A DNA stretch of 64,000 nt, from NCBI RefSeq assembly GCF_000283155.1, contig NW_004454210.1, forward strand, positions 2,238,031 to 2,302,030. Reading direction: 5' to 3'. Origin of the DNA: Ceratotherium simum simum (taxonomy: Eukaryota > Chordata > Mammalia > Perissodactyla > Rhinocerotidae). A program made the translations under genes and the position numbers. How positions within the stretch are numbered: position 1 is the stretch's first letter; each line of letters starts with the position of its first letter. The notes beneath the pieces were generated by a model. That model had not been told where the DNA came from, did not search any database, and saw nothing but the letters and a program-made list of their open reading frames with translations. Positions 25,150-39,479 of this stretch are shown piece after piece.

Positions 25150-26080
25150 GCAGATATCTCGTTAGGGACTGAGATGGGATTCCAGCCCTGGAGGTGCAGA
25201 CTGAGGGTGGGGGAGGCGGGGACAGTCAAGTCTGCCGGGTTTCAGTGGTGGACAGGCACCAGGGCAGGACAGAGGAACGGGCCAAGCTGAGACCTGAGCG
25301 ACAGGCGACGGCCTGCAAATGGTTCAGCTCAGCAGAGCAGAGGGAAAGGCAAGTAAGGGGTGGCCTCTGGAGGGGCCCTGTTCCATGATGCTTGACCTCC
25401 CCCACTGAGAATGGTGGGGAACCACAGCCAGGGCCAGATGTGACTGCACGTGGACAATGAATCAGGGAGTGGAGAGGAAGGAGGCTGAAGGAGTACCACT
25501 TGGGTTTCAGTGATGTCCGTCTGCTGGGGGCCTGTGTGCAAGTGGAGGTGGTTACGGGAAGGGAATTGATCCAGAGAGATTCAACAGCCAGAATCTGTGG
25601 GATCTGGTGATGTTATGGATGTGAGGTTAGGAGGAGATAGGACTGAATGTGCCTCCTACACATCCAACTCCAGTGACTGGGTCGGCTGAGGGAACGTCAG
25701 AGCGATGGGGTAGAGGATAGAGATGTTGAGTGGGAGGTTTGAATTTGTGGTGCATGTGAGTCACCCTGGGGGAGATGCCCCCTGGGTTAGCAGCTGGACC
25801 ACATGGCTGCAGCACAGGGCAGAAATGGGGCTGGAGGTAGGGATTCGGGGTCAGTAGTCTCTGGAGGGCAACTGAAGCCATAGGAGCAGGTGAGGCTGCC
25901 GAGGAGGTGTGCAGCATGAGAACAGAAGGCCGGGGCAAGACCCCAGGGGAACAGTGTAGACCAACAGAGAAGGACGCAGAGAAGGCGAGGCTGGAGAGAG
26001 AGGAAGAAAATCAGGCAACTGGGGTATCGTGGAAGCCAAAGACTGAAAGTGTATATCAAGAAAGAACGTCCAGTGCTGCC
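25150..26080 (+). repeat. Long old interspersed repeat, family not named
   Basis: gggcaagaccccaggggaacag, aaaatcaggcaact and tcgtggaagccaaagactgaaag follow the order of a common mammalian repeat ('ctgagccctggggcactcc ... gtcctggaagccaagtgaag'). Shorter pieces are at 6930 and 47998. Confidence 0.5.
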
Positions 26081-26379
26081 AGCAGCTGCCGAGCGTCGGG
26101 AAGGGTAAGCAGCCACAGATTTAACAAGCAGGGCTAGAGGGGGCCCTGGTGTGAATCAGGAAAAGGTGCCCCTTCCTCAAGGTAGTTTGCTTCTACCAGA
26201 AAACTACTGTTACACACTAATTTTATTAGAACAAAACACTTTACTGCCATCTGTGGGAAAATTGTTATAATAAATAATAAACGTCTGATGTCTTAGATGT
26301 GGTGCCTGTTGACGGCCGCCCTGATTGGCGACTGCAGTAAAAACAGTCTTCATGGGAGGTGAAGGAAATTTACCAGTGA

Positions 26380-26870
26380 GGATGCTTTGAGCTGTGGGGA
26401 GCACACCGCCCAACCAAAGATGGCTTAAACAAAAAGGAATTTATGCTCCCAGGTAACAAGACATCTGGAAGTAGGGCAGTTCCAGAGTTGGTTCTTTCTC
26501 AATAGCTTCCTGGAGAACCAGGTCCTTGCCATCCTCTGTGTGCTGGCTTTCTTCCTCAGGCTTGTCCCCTCACACTCACAAGATGGTAGCCATGGCTCTA
26601 GTCATTACCTTTTTCCACAACAAGATTAAAAGGCAGAAGATGAAGATATGACTCCTTGTGTGTCCTTTGTTATTGGGGATAAAAGTTTCCTAGAAACTTT
26701 CCTAGCCGCTCTCCTCCTACCATAACCACTACCACCTTCCCCTCACATCTCATTGGTCATAAATGAGTCACAAGCCTCTTCCTAAACCAATCACTAGCAA
26801 GGGTAATGGCTTTACTGTGATTGGTCTGATCCAATAAGACACCTCCCCCCTGGGGCTGGGGCGGAGCTCC
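26380..26870 (+). repeat. Probable old repeat with L1/LTR-like ends
   Basis: gatggcttaaacaaaaagg and cacaagatggtagccatgg are words seen in common mammalian repeats. I cannot name the family or fix the ends. Confidence 0.35.
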
Positions 26871-27309
26871 TTTCTCAGCTCTTGATCAGAGAGAAAGCTG
26901 AACAGTGTCAGGGTTCTTGTAGCAAGCAGACCCAGCAAGTTGGGCCACAGGGATAAAGTCAGACTCTAATGGGTGGAGGAGTGAGTGCAAGATGAGGACA
27001 TGGAGACAGCAAGTGTAAACGATGCTTTCTAGAACTTTGTGAAGGCAGGAGAGAGACCATAACTGCAGGGTGACATGGAGGACAAAAAGGGCATTTTGAC
27101 TGTGCCCTAAACATGTCTGAACTTTCCTGTCCAAAATTGATTTCATGAGTGGTACCACCATCTGACCGCTCATAAAGCCAGACAATTGGAAGTTATTTGG
27201 AATTGATCTCCCATCCCACACCTCCCTGCCCGCTCAGCCCTAGCCAGTCAACCCTACAGAACTATCAAGTCTAGTTGCTCAGTATGCCTGAAATCCTCTA
27301 TCTCTATGC

Positions 27310-27515
27310 CAGAGTCTTTCAACAGTAGCATTTTGGACTGGATAATTCATTGTTGGGGAGGGGGAGTGGGGTGCTGTCCTATGCATTGAAGGATGTTTAG
27401 CAGCTCCTGGACGCCAGTAGCACCTCTGCCCCAATCATGACAATCAAAAACATCCCCAGATATTGCCAAATGTGCCCTAGGGGGCGAACTTGCCCCTGGT
27501 GGAGAACCATTGCTC
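27310..27515 (+). repeat. Old non-autonomous DNA transposon
   Basis: cagtagcattttggactgg, cctatgcattgaaggatgtt, cagatattgccaaatgtgcc and ggtggagaaccattgctc form a known mammalian non-autonomous element. The two ends are roughly inverted. Confidence 0.6.
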
Positions 27516-27599
27516 TGTGCCCATGTGGAAATTCTTATAGATCTTTGAACCAGTCTCAGGTTATGGCCAGTCTTTGCATGCTGTTCCCTCTATCATCTT

Positions 27600-27820
27600 T
27601 TCCACCCCCTGCCCTTGACCCTATAACCCCTGCTCATGCATCAGTGTACTGTAATTGCCTATCTACTTGTGTCTCTTTCCTACTCAATTGTGAGCTCTGG
27701 GAGGGCAGGAACCATGTTTATCTTGGTAAACATTGTATCTCTAGACCCTAGCACCCTGCCTGGTACACAGATGGCCATATATATGTCTTGAATGAATGAA
27801 TAAAAGGTATGAAGTGATGA
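27600..27820 (+). mobile_element. L2 LINE 3' fragment
   Basis: tgagctctgggagggcagga, ctagcaccctgcctggtac and cttgaatgaatgaataaaagg are the diagnostic end of L2. Confidence 0.88.
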
Positions 27821-28099
27821 ATGAATCACTCCTGCCCTGCCTTTCAGATCTTCCCCAGCTGGCTCCTGGATTAATGAACCAGCCTTCTAGAATGGCCCTC
27901 TGCAACTGGCCACACAGTGTCCTGAGCAATTCTTCTTTACCATTTGTGATCATAGACCTTGTTGAGAATTAGGGGAGATCACCGGACCCTGCACCCCTCA
28001 AAGGTCATAAGGTTTACATAACCTGAAGCCCACTCACGTGACCCCAGAGGCCTCCTGTCTCCCAAGACAAGAACTAAGCTAGAATGATTTTCAAAACCC

Positions 28100-28330
28100 A
28101 CAATTCTGATCAAGACCAGTCCAGCTTGAAGTCCTTCTGTGTCCTTCCTTGCCTCCAGGATGCAGTTCTACCTCCTCAGCTGCACACACAAAGTCCTCCA
28201 ACACCTGGCCTCACCCTTCTGGCCCCTCTTCCCTCTCATCTTTCAGCCACACTTCCCTGCAGGCTCCTCTCCCTCAACCACACCCTGAACTAGCCCGGCT
28301 CTCTGACAGCTCAGGACTCAGCCTCTCTCT
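28100..28330 (+). mobile_element. Possible L2 fragment
   Basis: gtccttctgtgtccttccttgcc, aagtcctccaacacctggcctc and ctctcatctttcagccac resemble the upstream part of L2 3' sequence. Confidence 0.45.
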
Positions 28331-30345
28331 CTGCAGCTCAGCACACCCTACCCCTCTCAGACACCGAGCCAGTCCAACACTCCACTCAGATGATATCCTT
28401 TCTCCAGAGTCTCCTGCTCTCCCTGCCCCAGGGCAGTGGGTGGCCGTTCTCTGCTACTCCCATAAGGGTACAAATAACCATGGGGGATATACTTTTCCCC
28501 CATGCTGGGAGCTATGGAAGGACAGGAGTCAAACGTAACTCACCACTGTGTCCTCAGAACTTGCTGAGGGGCTGCCTTGTGGAGTATCTCAGTAACCGTT
28601 CATTGGACGTGGTATCTTCTTACCATCCACTTCCCATTTCCCTGAGTTTTGCTTGGTGTCCTATATGGTCCCAGGGAGCAGCTTCAACCCCAGGTCTAGG
28701 AATGCAGGCAGCTTTAGACTGAAGCCAACACTGACGAAGGCAGAGCAGAGAGAGAATACAAGCTCTTGGTGACCTAGTTGTGGAGCTGGGTCAGCCCTTG
28801 CCTGAAGCCAGTCCTTCTGAATGTTTCATTTCTGTAAAACCATTAAATTCCCTTTACTTGAGCAATGTTTTCTATTATCTGCAACTCAGAGCAGCAAGCA
28901 AAGGCAAATGAAGCAAATAAAATTAATGAGCGGGCACAATGTCCCCCAAAACTGTTTTAAACCAGCTGACAGTTGCATGGTATGTGTTTATTTCCTCCTG
29001 GCTTCCTGTACCTGGAAGAAAAAGAGAACTTTCTTTCCAAAGCTAACACCTTCCTGTCCTCCAGAAACTGGTTCCATTAATGATCCCATGTTCTTTCTCA
29101 CCTCTTTGACCTTTTCCTACCCAGTGGCTTCCTGCTCTCTATCTTCTAATATTCTCAGGTCTCCCTGGTCTCTAAAGCTCTCTCCACACCTCCTGCAGCT
29201 GCAGCCCCACCTCTTCCTTCCTTTCCCCTCCAGTCTCCTCCGTGTGACAGTGGACTCTCACTGCCCCCACAAAGGCATGCACTGTGAGTACTCGGGGAAG
29301 GCTCATCACCTGGCTGACCTTCCCAGAAGAGCTTGGGACCCTGGTCCCTGCTGTGTGATCTGTGTGAGGTGTGGCCACCTGGCTTCAGGGTTCATTGAGG
29401 GCCGCCTCCAGCTCGAACCTCTCTAGAAGAGAGAATCACTCAGTGGTCAAGGTGCAGCTCCCTCACCCAGGAGGGTTCAGGTCATCAGCCCTGTGCCAGT
29501 CACCCCAGTCCTGTCGATCAGGTGGGGACGAGGCCAGGCCTCAGTGTGGGTCCCAGAGTGCAGTGAAGAGCCAAGGGGCCTGCAAGGATGGCTCTGGGGC
29601 CTTGGGGCCTGAGCCAGGGGAGCAGGCTCACAGAGGAAACAGGAGAAGCCCTCCTGGGTAACAGGAGAGGAGGTGGCCAACAGCGTGCTCCAGAGCTCCA
29701 GCCCCTCGGGCGAGAGAGGCAGAGGCCTCTTTTTGGAAACTCGATGTTTTTCATGCTTTTTGCTTTTTCTCTAAGTATGTTCCCGCTACTCCTGTAGATT
29801 GAGCCCGATTCCTGCAGGAGGGATCCAACCCACAGCTAATGCTAAGCTTCAGACCACAAGGAAAAGGGGTTTGTCCAGACCAGGTCTTTAAAGCAGGGTG
29901 AGGAAGCGGAGGGAGGGGACTCTGAGAAATCCCAAGAGCGTGGGCGACAAGGTCACAGCCAGGTGTCCAGCAGCCCTTCCTGCCTGGAGAGTTTCTGGCC
30001 CAACCCTTTCCCTGGGCTCCATTTGTACAAAGCAGAACCTCTTCCCAGGCATGATCAAAGAAACCAGAAGGCACAGGTAACTGCCCAGCTAGGCCTGGGA
30101 AAGGAAGAGGAGATGCCTGAGCGAGGAGGCTCAAGGGAAGGAGAAAAGTTCTGGAGAGGCAGAACATTTAGCCAGGCCAGACACCAAGACTCAAAGCCCA
30201 CCCCAGCCCCAGCCAGTCTTGTCAAAGGATCCACGGTTCCCTGGGGACCCCCACCCACTCAGAACGCTGAGCCAGAGATGCACACACCACGCCCCGCCCC
30301 CCCCCAGACACATCCCCTACACATCTCACCCTTTCAGGTACAATT

Positions 30346-30390
30346 GAGATACACACACCAACACCGCTTTGTGGTTCAAACTGTTTTATA
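30346..30390 (-). terminator. DYSF: DYSF polyadenylation region (TATAAA signal, GU-rich element)
   Basis: On the minus strand a TATAAA hexamer (30390-30385, context cagTATAAAacag) is followed about 15-25 nt later by candidate CA cleavage positions near 30370 and then by a GU-rich stretch, ggtgttggtgtgtgt (complement of about 30346-30362). No AATAAA or ATTAAA lies nearer on this strand, so a variant hexamer seems to be used. Confidence 0.65.
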
Positions 30391-30605
30391 CTGAAATACA
30401 TATGGGCTGATCCAAAAAGGGTTGGGTTGGGGGAGAGAGAAATGATGAAAGTGGGTGATCCCAGGGCTTGATATGACCAACTCTTGGAGCATGTGCCAGT
30501 CCATCTGTTTGTCCGCCCACCCTGGCAGGACGGTCAGGCCTGGAGGTCTGGAGGAGCTCAGCGGAGCTGGGCAGAGGAGGCAGCCAGTCCTGGACCAGAG
30601 AGTCC
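30370..30605 (-). other. DYSF: DYSF 3' untranslated region
   Basis: The region from the TGA stop to the predicted cleavage site is about 236 nt, a length similar to the short human DYSF 3' UTR. The 3' limit is inferred from the polyadenylation signal and the GU-rich element that follows, not from a transcript. I see no open frame or repeat in it. Confidence 0.75.
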
Positions 30606-30644
30606 TCAGCTGAAGGGCTTCACCAGCTTCATGGCAGCATAGTT
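30606..30644 (-). CDS. DYSF: Dysferlin exon 55, coding end and stop
   Basis: The last coding exon contributes 39 nt: NYAAMKLVKPFS and a TGA stop (human 2069-2080). This dodecapeptide is the extracellular or luminal tail after the membrane span and identifies the gene as dysferlin. The acceptor is ccctccag at 30645-30646. It is separated from exon 54 by a 3.7-kb intron. The untranslated part of the exon continues to about 30370. Confidence 0.98.
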   Translation of the reverse strand, partial: NYAAMKLVKPFS

Positions 30645-32089
30645 CTGGAGGGAGCGAGGAGGCAAGGACACATGGTGACAGCTGCTGGGAGGGACGGGGG
30701 CAGCTGGGAAAGGAGGCTCATCCACTCAACCGCCTGCCTGTACCCTGCCCTCACCATCCCCCACACCACCCTCAACACTCCACCTCCTGGTGCTCTCGCC
30801 ATCAGACAAGCCCATACCCTCCTGAAACTCCCATCTGGGGGCCACGGCGGCCTGAATTGCTCTGTCTTCTCCCTCATCCATCGAGGGCCCACTCCTAGGT
30901 TCCAACCAGCTGCCAAGAGGACTCTGATCACCCAGGGCCTGGCCTCTTCCATCAGACAGGTGGCCTGAAGGCATGGCCATGATTCTCCCCACTCCCTCCC
31001 ACACCCCACACCGGAACCCAGGGCTTACTGGCCACCATGCTCCTGGCCAGAAAGCAGAGAGAGAGAGCTGGGGGGCGGGGTGTGTGGGGATGACCCACGA
31101 CACAGGCCGGCACCAGAGATGGGTCACCCCTGATTAAGCCCTGGCTGCTGCAGGCCTGACAGGAATCTCCCCTCCCCACTCCTCTCCCCCAAAACCATGA
31201 ACACATACAACACAACACAGGGCTCCTAATTGGGACAGTATGTTCCCAGCGCCGGCCGGGAAAGCCAACTCTGGAAACAAAGCCGCCACTCCTTCCCCGC
31301 CAGATCGCCTCCTGCCTCCCCACGCTGGCCCTGCTCCCGGCCGGCACTGGGGGAGCCGGGGGAATCAGACAGGCTGCCCTCCTTGTCCCCCACCCAGGGG
31401 AATTTCCAAGAGGGTGGGAGAGTAGGCCAAAGGGGGGAAAGCAGCCCTGGCCTTGGGCCCCTCTCCACCAGACCCTCTGCCCTCAAGGCCTAAAGCCAGG
31501 TGAGGGTCTGGGATCCACCAGGTGATTGGGCGACTTGGCTCAAGAGAAGCAGGATTTGCCCAGGCTGTAGCAAAGGCCTGCAAATAAAATCAGTCTGCAG
31601 CCTCAGGCCCAGGCTGCCCCTTTAGCCCCAGACCCCTCACCTAGGATCTGACCCCAACATGTCAGCTCTGCAAGAGGGACGGCAGGGTTGGTATTTTAAA
31701 GAGGACAATTTGCAGAAGATCTCAAAGGAGAGTGATGCTGCTGTTGGGGACCCAGGAGACAGGGAAGGGGCTCTGACCAGGGCCACTGGGGCTCCTGCCC
31801 ACAGGGCCTGGGGCCAAGGCTGCCCCAGGGACGTGGAAGGACCACGGGCTGGAAGTGCTGGAAATCTTCCCTCTTTCTCCCAGCCAGCGGTGGGGCCTCC
31901 TTCCCCAGGCCCCTGAAGGCCTGGCTTGCCTCACAGGGCAGGGCCCAGCTGGCCGGGGTGGAGGCTAGGCATAGAGAGGGCGGTGGTAACATCACTTTGG
32001 ACCTGCCCCTGCCCTTCTCTTGGCTCTTGGCTTGACATGCAGGCCCCCAGGGAATGTGAAAGAGCTCCTTGACCACAGGCCTAGTCACA

Positions 32090-32225
32090 GCAGGTCAGAG
32101 CTGCCCTAGCCCAGCCTCCTCATGTGGACAAGAGGGCCTTGCCAAGGTCACACAGGAAGTCACGGGCAGAGTCGGCATCCCGCCACCGTCTCCTGACTCC
32201 AAGTACAGAGCTCTGTCCTGCAGAA
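32090..32225 (+). repeat. MIR SINE
   Basis: ccttgccaaggtcacacagg followed by gtcggcatcccgcc and tctcctgactcc is the 3' half of MIR. Confidence 0.7.
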
Positions 32226-32375
32226 CAGCAATTCTCCAGCCTTAAGGTGCCCGGTGCAGGCTCTCCTCAGCAGACCTGGGGCTGGCGCAGGACTCTGCAT
32301 TTCTAACCAGCTCCCTAGTGCTGCTGCCACTGCTGCTCCTCAGACCACCCCCTTGAGGAGCAAGGGTCTGCACCG
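32225..32375 (+). repeat. MER5-like hAT element
   Basis: aactctccag-type start, gactctgcatttctaaccag and ccttgaggagcaagg match MER5A. Confidence 0.65.
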
Positions 32376-34074
32376 GCTCTCCTTTGCCTGAACTCCCCTG
32401 GCCCGAGCCTCATGATGGAGCACTGGGTTGTACCCCGGGTTTTCCCTTGTTTACTGGCTTCATTGCATCTCCCAGGGGACTGAGCTCCCCAGTGGCACGA
32501 GGCTCATCACCTTCTCCCTCATCCCCACAACACCCCTCACCTCCTGGACACACCATGTGCTTCATAAAGTCTTTACTTGAACTGAACAGCAGCCAGATAT
32601 ACTCAAAATGAGAGGAGGCAAGCGGAGGGCCGGCCGGGCGAGGGGGACCTTACCTCCCCACTCAGCAGCCTGGGCCTACCCGAGGGGAGGAAACCCCGGG
32701 GCGGAGTCCTGGGCCTGACCACAGATCCCAGGGCACCACAGCTGTACATGTCCTTCCACGGCCCAGTATGCAATCTTGTATTTATAATTGATTTTCCTTT
32801 GCTGCAAGAGGGCCCCCCAAATTGTACAAGCTTCAAGTCCCCACAGCCTGGACCCAGCCCTGGACCGCAGCCATATTCAGTCAGCTGGCCATGCCTCTTC
32901 TTGCGGAGTCTCAGAACATGTTTTAGCGTGGCGCTCTGGGTGACCACAGCCAGCTTAGAGGGCCTGGCCTGCAGCAGGACGCATGGGCACCTGGCTCTAG
33001 ACCACCTTCTATTGCTATGGCCCAGGGGGTACTGGGCCTGGACGCCCAAACCAGACAGTCCTCTCTGCTGTTCCCCACAATTCATGACGTTAGGGACTGA
33101 AGGGCACAGCTTTGTGGCTTTAACTGTCTTCTTTGTAGGAGGTGTGCTGTGCTGATACAAGGTCTTGCAGGCCACGGTGAGAGAGCTCTCCAACCCCCTC
33201 CTCCTTATAGAGGGTTCACAAAGCAAAGAGCCCAGAGGTGAGTAATTCTCGGAGCAGACTTCCCGCTGTGGGACAGTGCACTTGGCCAGCCGCCTGGTGC
33301 TGACCAGGACTGAGGGCCACATGGCCACAAGCCCAGACTGGGAGCTGCGCACAGATTGCCATGCAGCCCTGAGCCAGTCCCTTCCCCTTTCTGGGTGTGT
33401 TTCTTTGCCATTAAAATCAGGGAGATATAGAGTTGATTACACTATCTCTCCATTTTTATATCAGTTTGAAAATATCGTACTAAAAAGTTAAAAAAAATTT
33501 AAAGAACATTAAAAATCAGGTATTGGCCTGGGAACACTGCAATCCCTTCAAGGCTGAAGTTCTATAGACACTGAGGGGCTGGAGCATCTTCAGGGTTCCC
33601 CTGATGAGCTGTGAGAACAGGGGAGAGCCCCAGATCCTCCTCCCTTGGGAGGGGCCTTATGGAGCTGGGGACACAGGAGCCCTCACTGTCTGGCCCTGGC
33701 AGCTCTTTGTCAGGCATCGGCTGGCTTCTCACCAGGTGAAAGGGACCCCCACGTTCACTGTGCCAAGTGAGAGGCTCCTGGCCCACCCTCTGCTCTCCCA
33801 CACTTGCCCCCCGTCCGCCCCACTGCAGGAGACCTGACACACTCTATTAGCGTCCTCAGGTGGACACTGAGACCCTCTCCCAGCCCCAGATCCTCCCTTC
33901 CTCTGGACCTCAGCAGGTGCCATCCTCACACACAGAGGGGCCTTCTCCTCTGCTCTGCCATGCACACCTTCCCTTCCCCTCCCGACCCAGTTCTACACCC
34001 TTCTTCAAGAAGGTTCTCTTGCCCACCGCTGCACAAGGGGCCTCACCTTCGGCCAACCCCTTGATTACATATTC

Positions 34075-36900
<2,826 letters not shown>

Positions 36901-37178
36901 GCCACTTTGGGGCCTGGCTGGCTGCCTACCAATTCTAAGTAAACTGTTAGGGATTCACTTCCTCCCCAGAGGAAGGATGGTTCTCCACAGTCCGTCACAC
37001 CCCTGAGCAGACCTCTGGGTAAGGAGAGTAACACGGTCCCTTGTGGGGTCCTGGTCAAATGGGAGAGGCGCTACCCCTGTCCTCCACAGGAAGCCCAGGC
37101 CAGGAGGAACCCAGGATGCAGATCCCTGTGAAGGCCAAGGAGCAGGGTCCACGGGAGATAAGAGCATCTTTCAATCTA

Positions 37179-37631
<453 letters not shown>

Positions 37632-37689
37632 TCACTGTCACCTCTTCTGCTTCCATCCATGGCTCAGTGGGGGTCAAACCCCACAAACT

Positions 37690-37871
37690 CTCCCTCTCTC
37701 CATCCACCGCCTCTTGTTCCATCTAGACAGCGTCCCACCCATCTACTCATGCATCCGATATATGCCCATTAATCTACCCTATTGATTCGCCCTTAATGGA
37801 GTTTCCCACCTGCTCAACTATTCATCTCACTATGTACAAATCCATTCATTCACCCATTGTCTACATCCATC
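37690..37871. repeat. CATC/CCAT-rich degenerate tract, left part
   Basis: Repeated atccatc, catctac and ccattcatt words. The tract continues on the far side of the L1 insertion at 37886-38639. Confidence 0.7.
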
Positions 37872-37885
37872 CATCCATCAATTTT

Positions 37886-38639
37886 TTAAACTGTTTGTAT
37901 TTTGGTAAAATATATATAACATAAAATTTGTCATTTTAACCATTTTTAAATGAATAATTCAGTGGCATTAATTACATTCACAGTGTTGTGCAACCATTAC
38001 CACTACTTATTTCCAAAACTATTTCATTCCCCAAACAGAAACTCTGTGCCCATTAAGCCATAACTCCCCAGTCCCCTTTCCTCTCAGTCCCAGGTAACCT
38101 CTAATCTACTTTCTGTCTCTAGGAATTTGCTTATTCTAGATATTTCATATAAGAGGAATCATAAAATATTTGTCCTTTTGGATCTGGCTTATTTGTCTTA
38201 GTTTTCCAGGTTCATCCATGTTGTAGTATGTATCAGTAGTTCATTCCTTTTTATGGCTGAATAATATTCCATGGTGTGGATATACCATATTTTATTTATC
38301 CATTCATCTGTTGATGGATACTTGAGTTTCCACCTTTTGACTACTGTGAATAATGCTGTAATGAACACTGATGTGCAAGTGTCTTAGTCCCAGTTTTCAA
38401 TTCTTTGGGGTATATAACTAGGAGTAGAATTGCTGGGTCATATGGTAATTTATATGTTTAGATTTTGAGGACCTGCCAAACTGTTTTCCACAGCAGCTGC
38501 ATCATTTTACATTCACACCAGCAGTGTACGAGGGTTCCAATTTCTCCACAGCCTCTCCAACATTTGTTATTTTCCATTTTTTGTTTTTGTTTTTTTTACA
38601 GCCATCCTAGTAGGTGTGAGGTGGTATCTCACTGTGGTT
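37886..38639 (-). mobile_element. L1 3' fragment, reverse, with target duplication
   Basis: attttggtaaaatatatataac, gctgaataatattccatgg, attgctgggtcatatgg and gaggtggtatctcactg are an L1 3' region in reverse. A nearly perfect 14-bp duplication, catccatcaatttt (37872-37885) and catccaccaatttt (38640-38653), brackets it. Confidence 0.85.
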
Positions 38640-38653
38640 CATCCACCAATTTT

Positions 38654-39240
38654 CTCATTTGCCCACCTAGTTATCCAAGGAGTCATCTTTCTGTAATGTT
38701 TTTCTACTCATCCATTTTATCCATCATCTCCTGTATAGCTCCATCTGTTAGGTTGAACCGTATGAAAATGCTGGTATTCAACTATCTTTGATCTATAAAA
38801 ACAGCAATTTCACGTGGTTTCACCTAATCCAAACACAACAGCATGATGAAGTTAACGCCCCCGGAGCATAGGTTGCTGAAGGGATTAAGTGAGAGAGATA
38901 AATCTAAAAAATGTTTGCTGAGGCCAAATTAAAGAAATTCTTGATTACCATGCAAAAGAGATTAGATTTTTTCAGTGTGGAATGCTGAGCAGTTACTGCA
39001 ATCCACTAATTGGATCTATTTCTCTAGTTTTCTTTCCTTCCACTCGTCCATTTATCCTTCCATTCATCTATGTGCTTCAATCCATCTATCTACATCTCTT
39101 TATAGCTACCGTTTGTTAAGCACTATATCTATTAATCAGGTTATTAGCCCATCTACGCGTTCGTTCAACTCTATATCAGCATTTATCTATCTATCCACCC
39201 ATCCACACATCTCTCCATCCCTTAAATATAGATGAATGTT
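38654..39240. repeat. CATC/TCTA-rich degenerate tract, right part
   Basis: tcatccattttatccatcatc and further on tttatctatctatccacccatcc continue the tract broken by the L1. 38800-38990 is AT-rich and less regular. Confidence 0.65.
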
Positions 39241-39289
39241 TACTTCCCATTTTAAATATGGTCCCAACATAATATTAAGAAAAATCAGG

Positions 39290-39475
39290 ATATTAAATTA
39301 TATACATATATATACAAAATTTATATGAATACTGTATATATATATAAAATTATCCTGGCATGATCCAGATAAAAGACTGTAATATATATATATATACAGT
39401 ATAAATACTACATATATATATGTATACATAAAAAAAAAAATTATGCCAGCATGATCTATATAAAAGACTATAAGG
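39290..39475. repeat. AT-rich region with ~90-bp duplication
   Basis: aaattatcctggcatgatcc...ataaaagactgtaa (from 39346) recurs as aaattatgccagcatgatct...ataaaagactataa (from 39437), separated by TA-rich runs. It looks like an imperfect tandem duplication of about 91 bp. Confidence 0.75.
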
Positions 39476-39479
39476 AAAC

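Larger units (their letters stand above)
1..30369. other. Intergenic region downstream of DYSF
   Basis: I find no supportable gene here. Open frames are short, overlap on both strands and lack recognisable domains. In human the interval after DYSF is a long gene-poor stretch before CYP26B1, which would fit. Apart from the repeats listed separately, the stretches 535-1440, 1650-2540, 2810-3640, 4275-5030, 5400-6090, 7345-8170, 8390-9460, 9570-10760, 10855-11555, 12340-14135, 14485-15811, 15934-17030, 18340-19200, 20620-23030, 23250-24345, 24390-25145, 28335-30369 show nothing I can identify. Several are GC-rich (for example 8640-9130 and 12640-14140) and could hold regulatory DNA. Confidence 0.7.

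Noticed and set aside
28821..29426. 201-codon open frame on the plus strand
   Set aside because: No recognisable family, passes through ordinary intergenic DNA and has no supporting signals.
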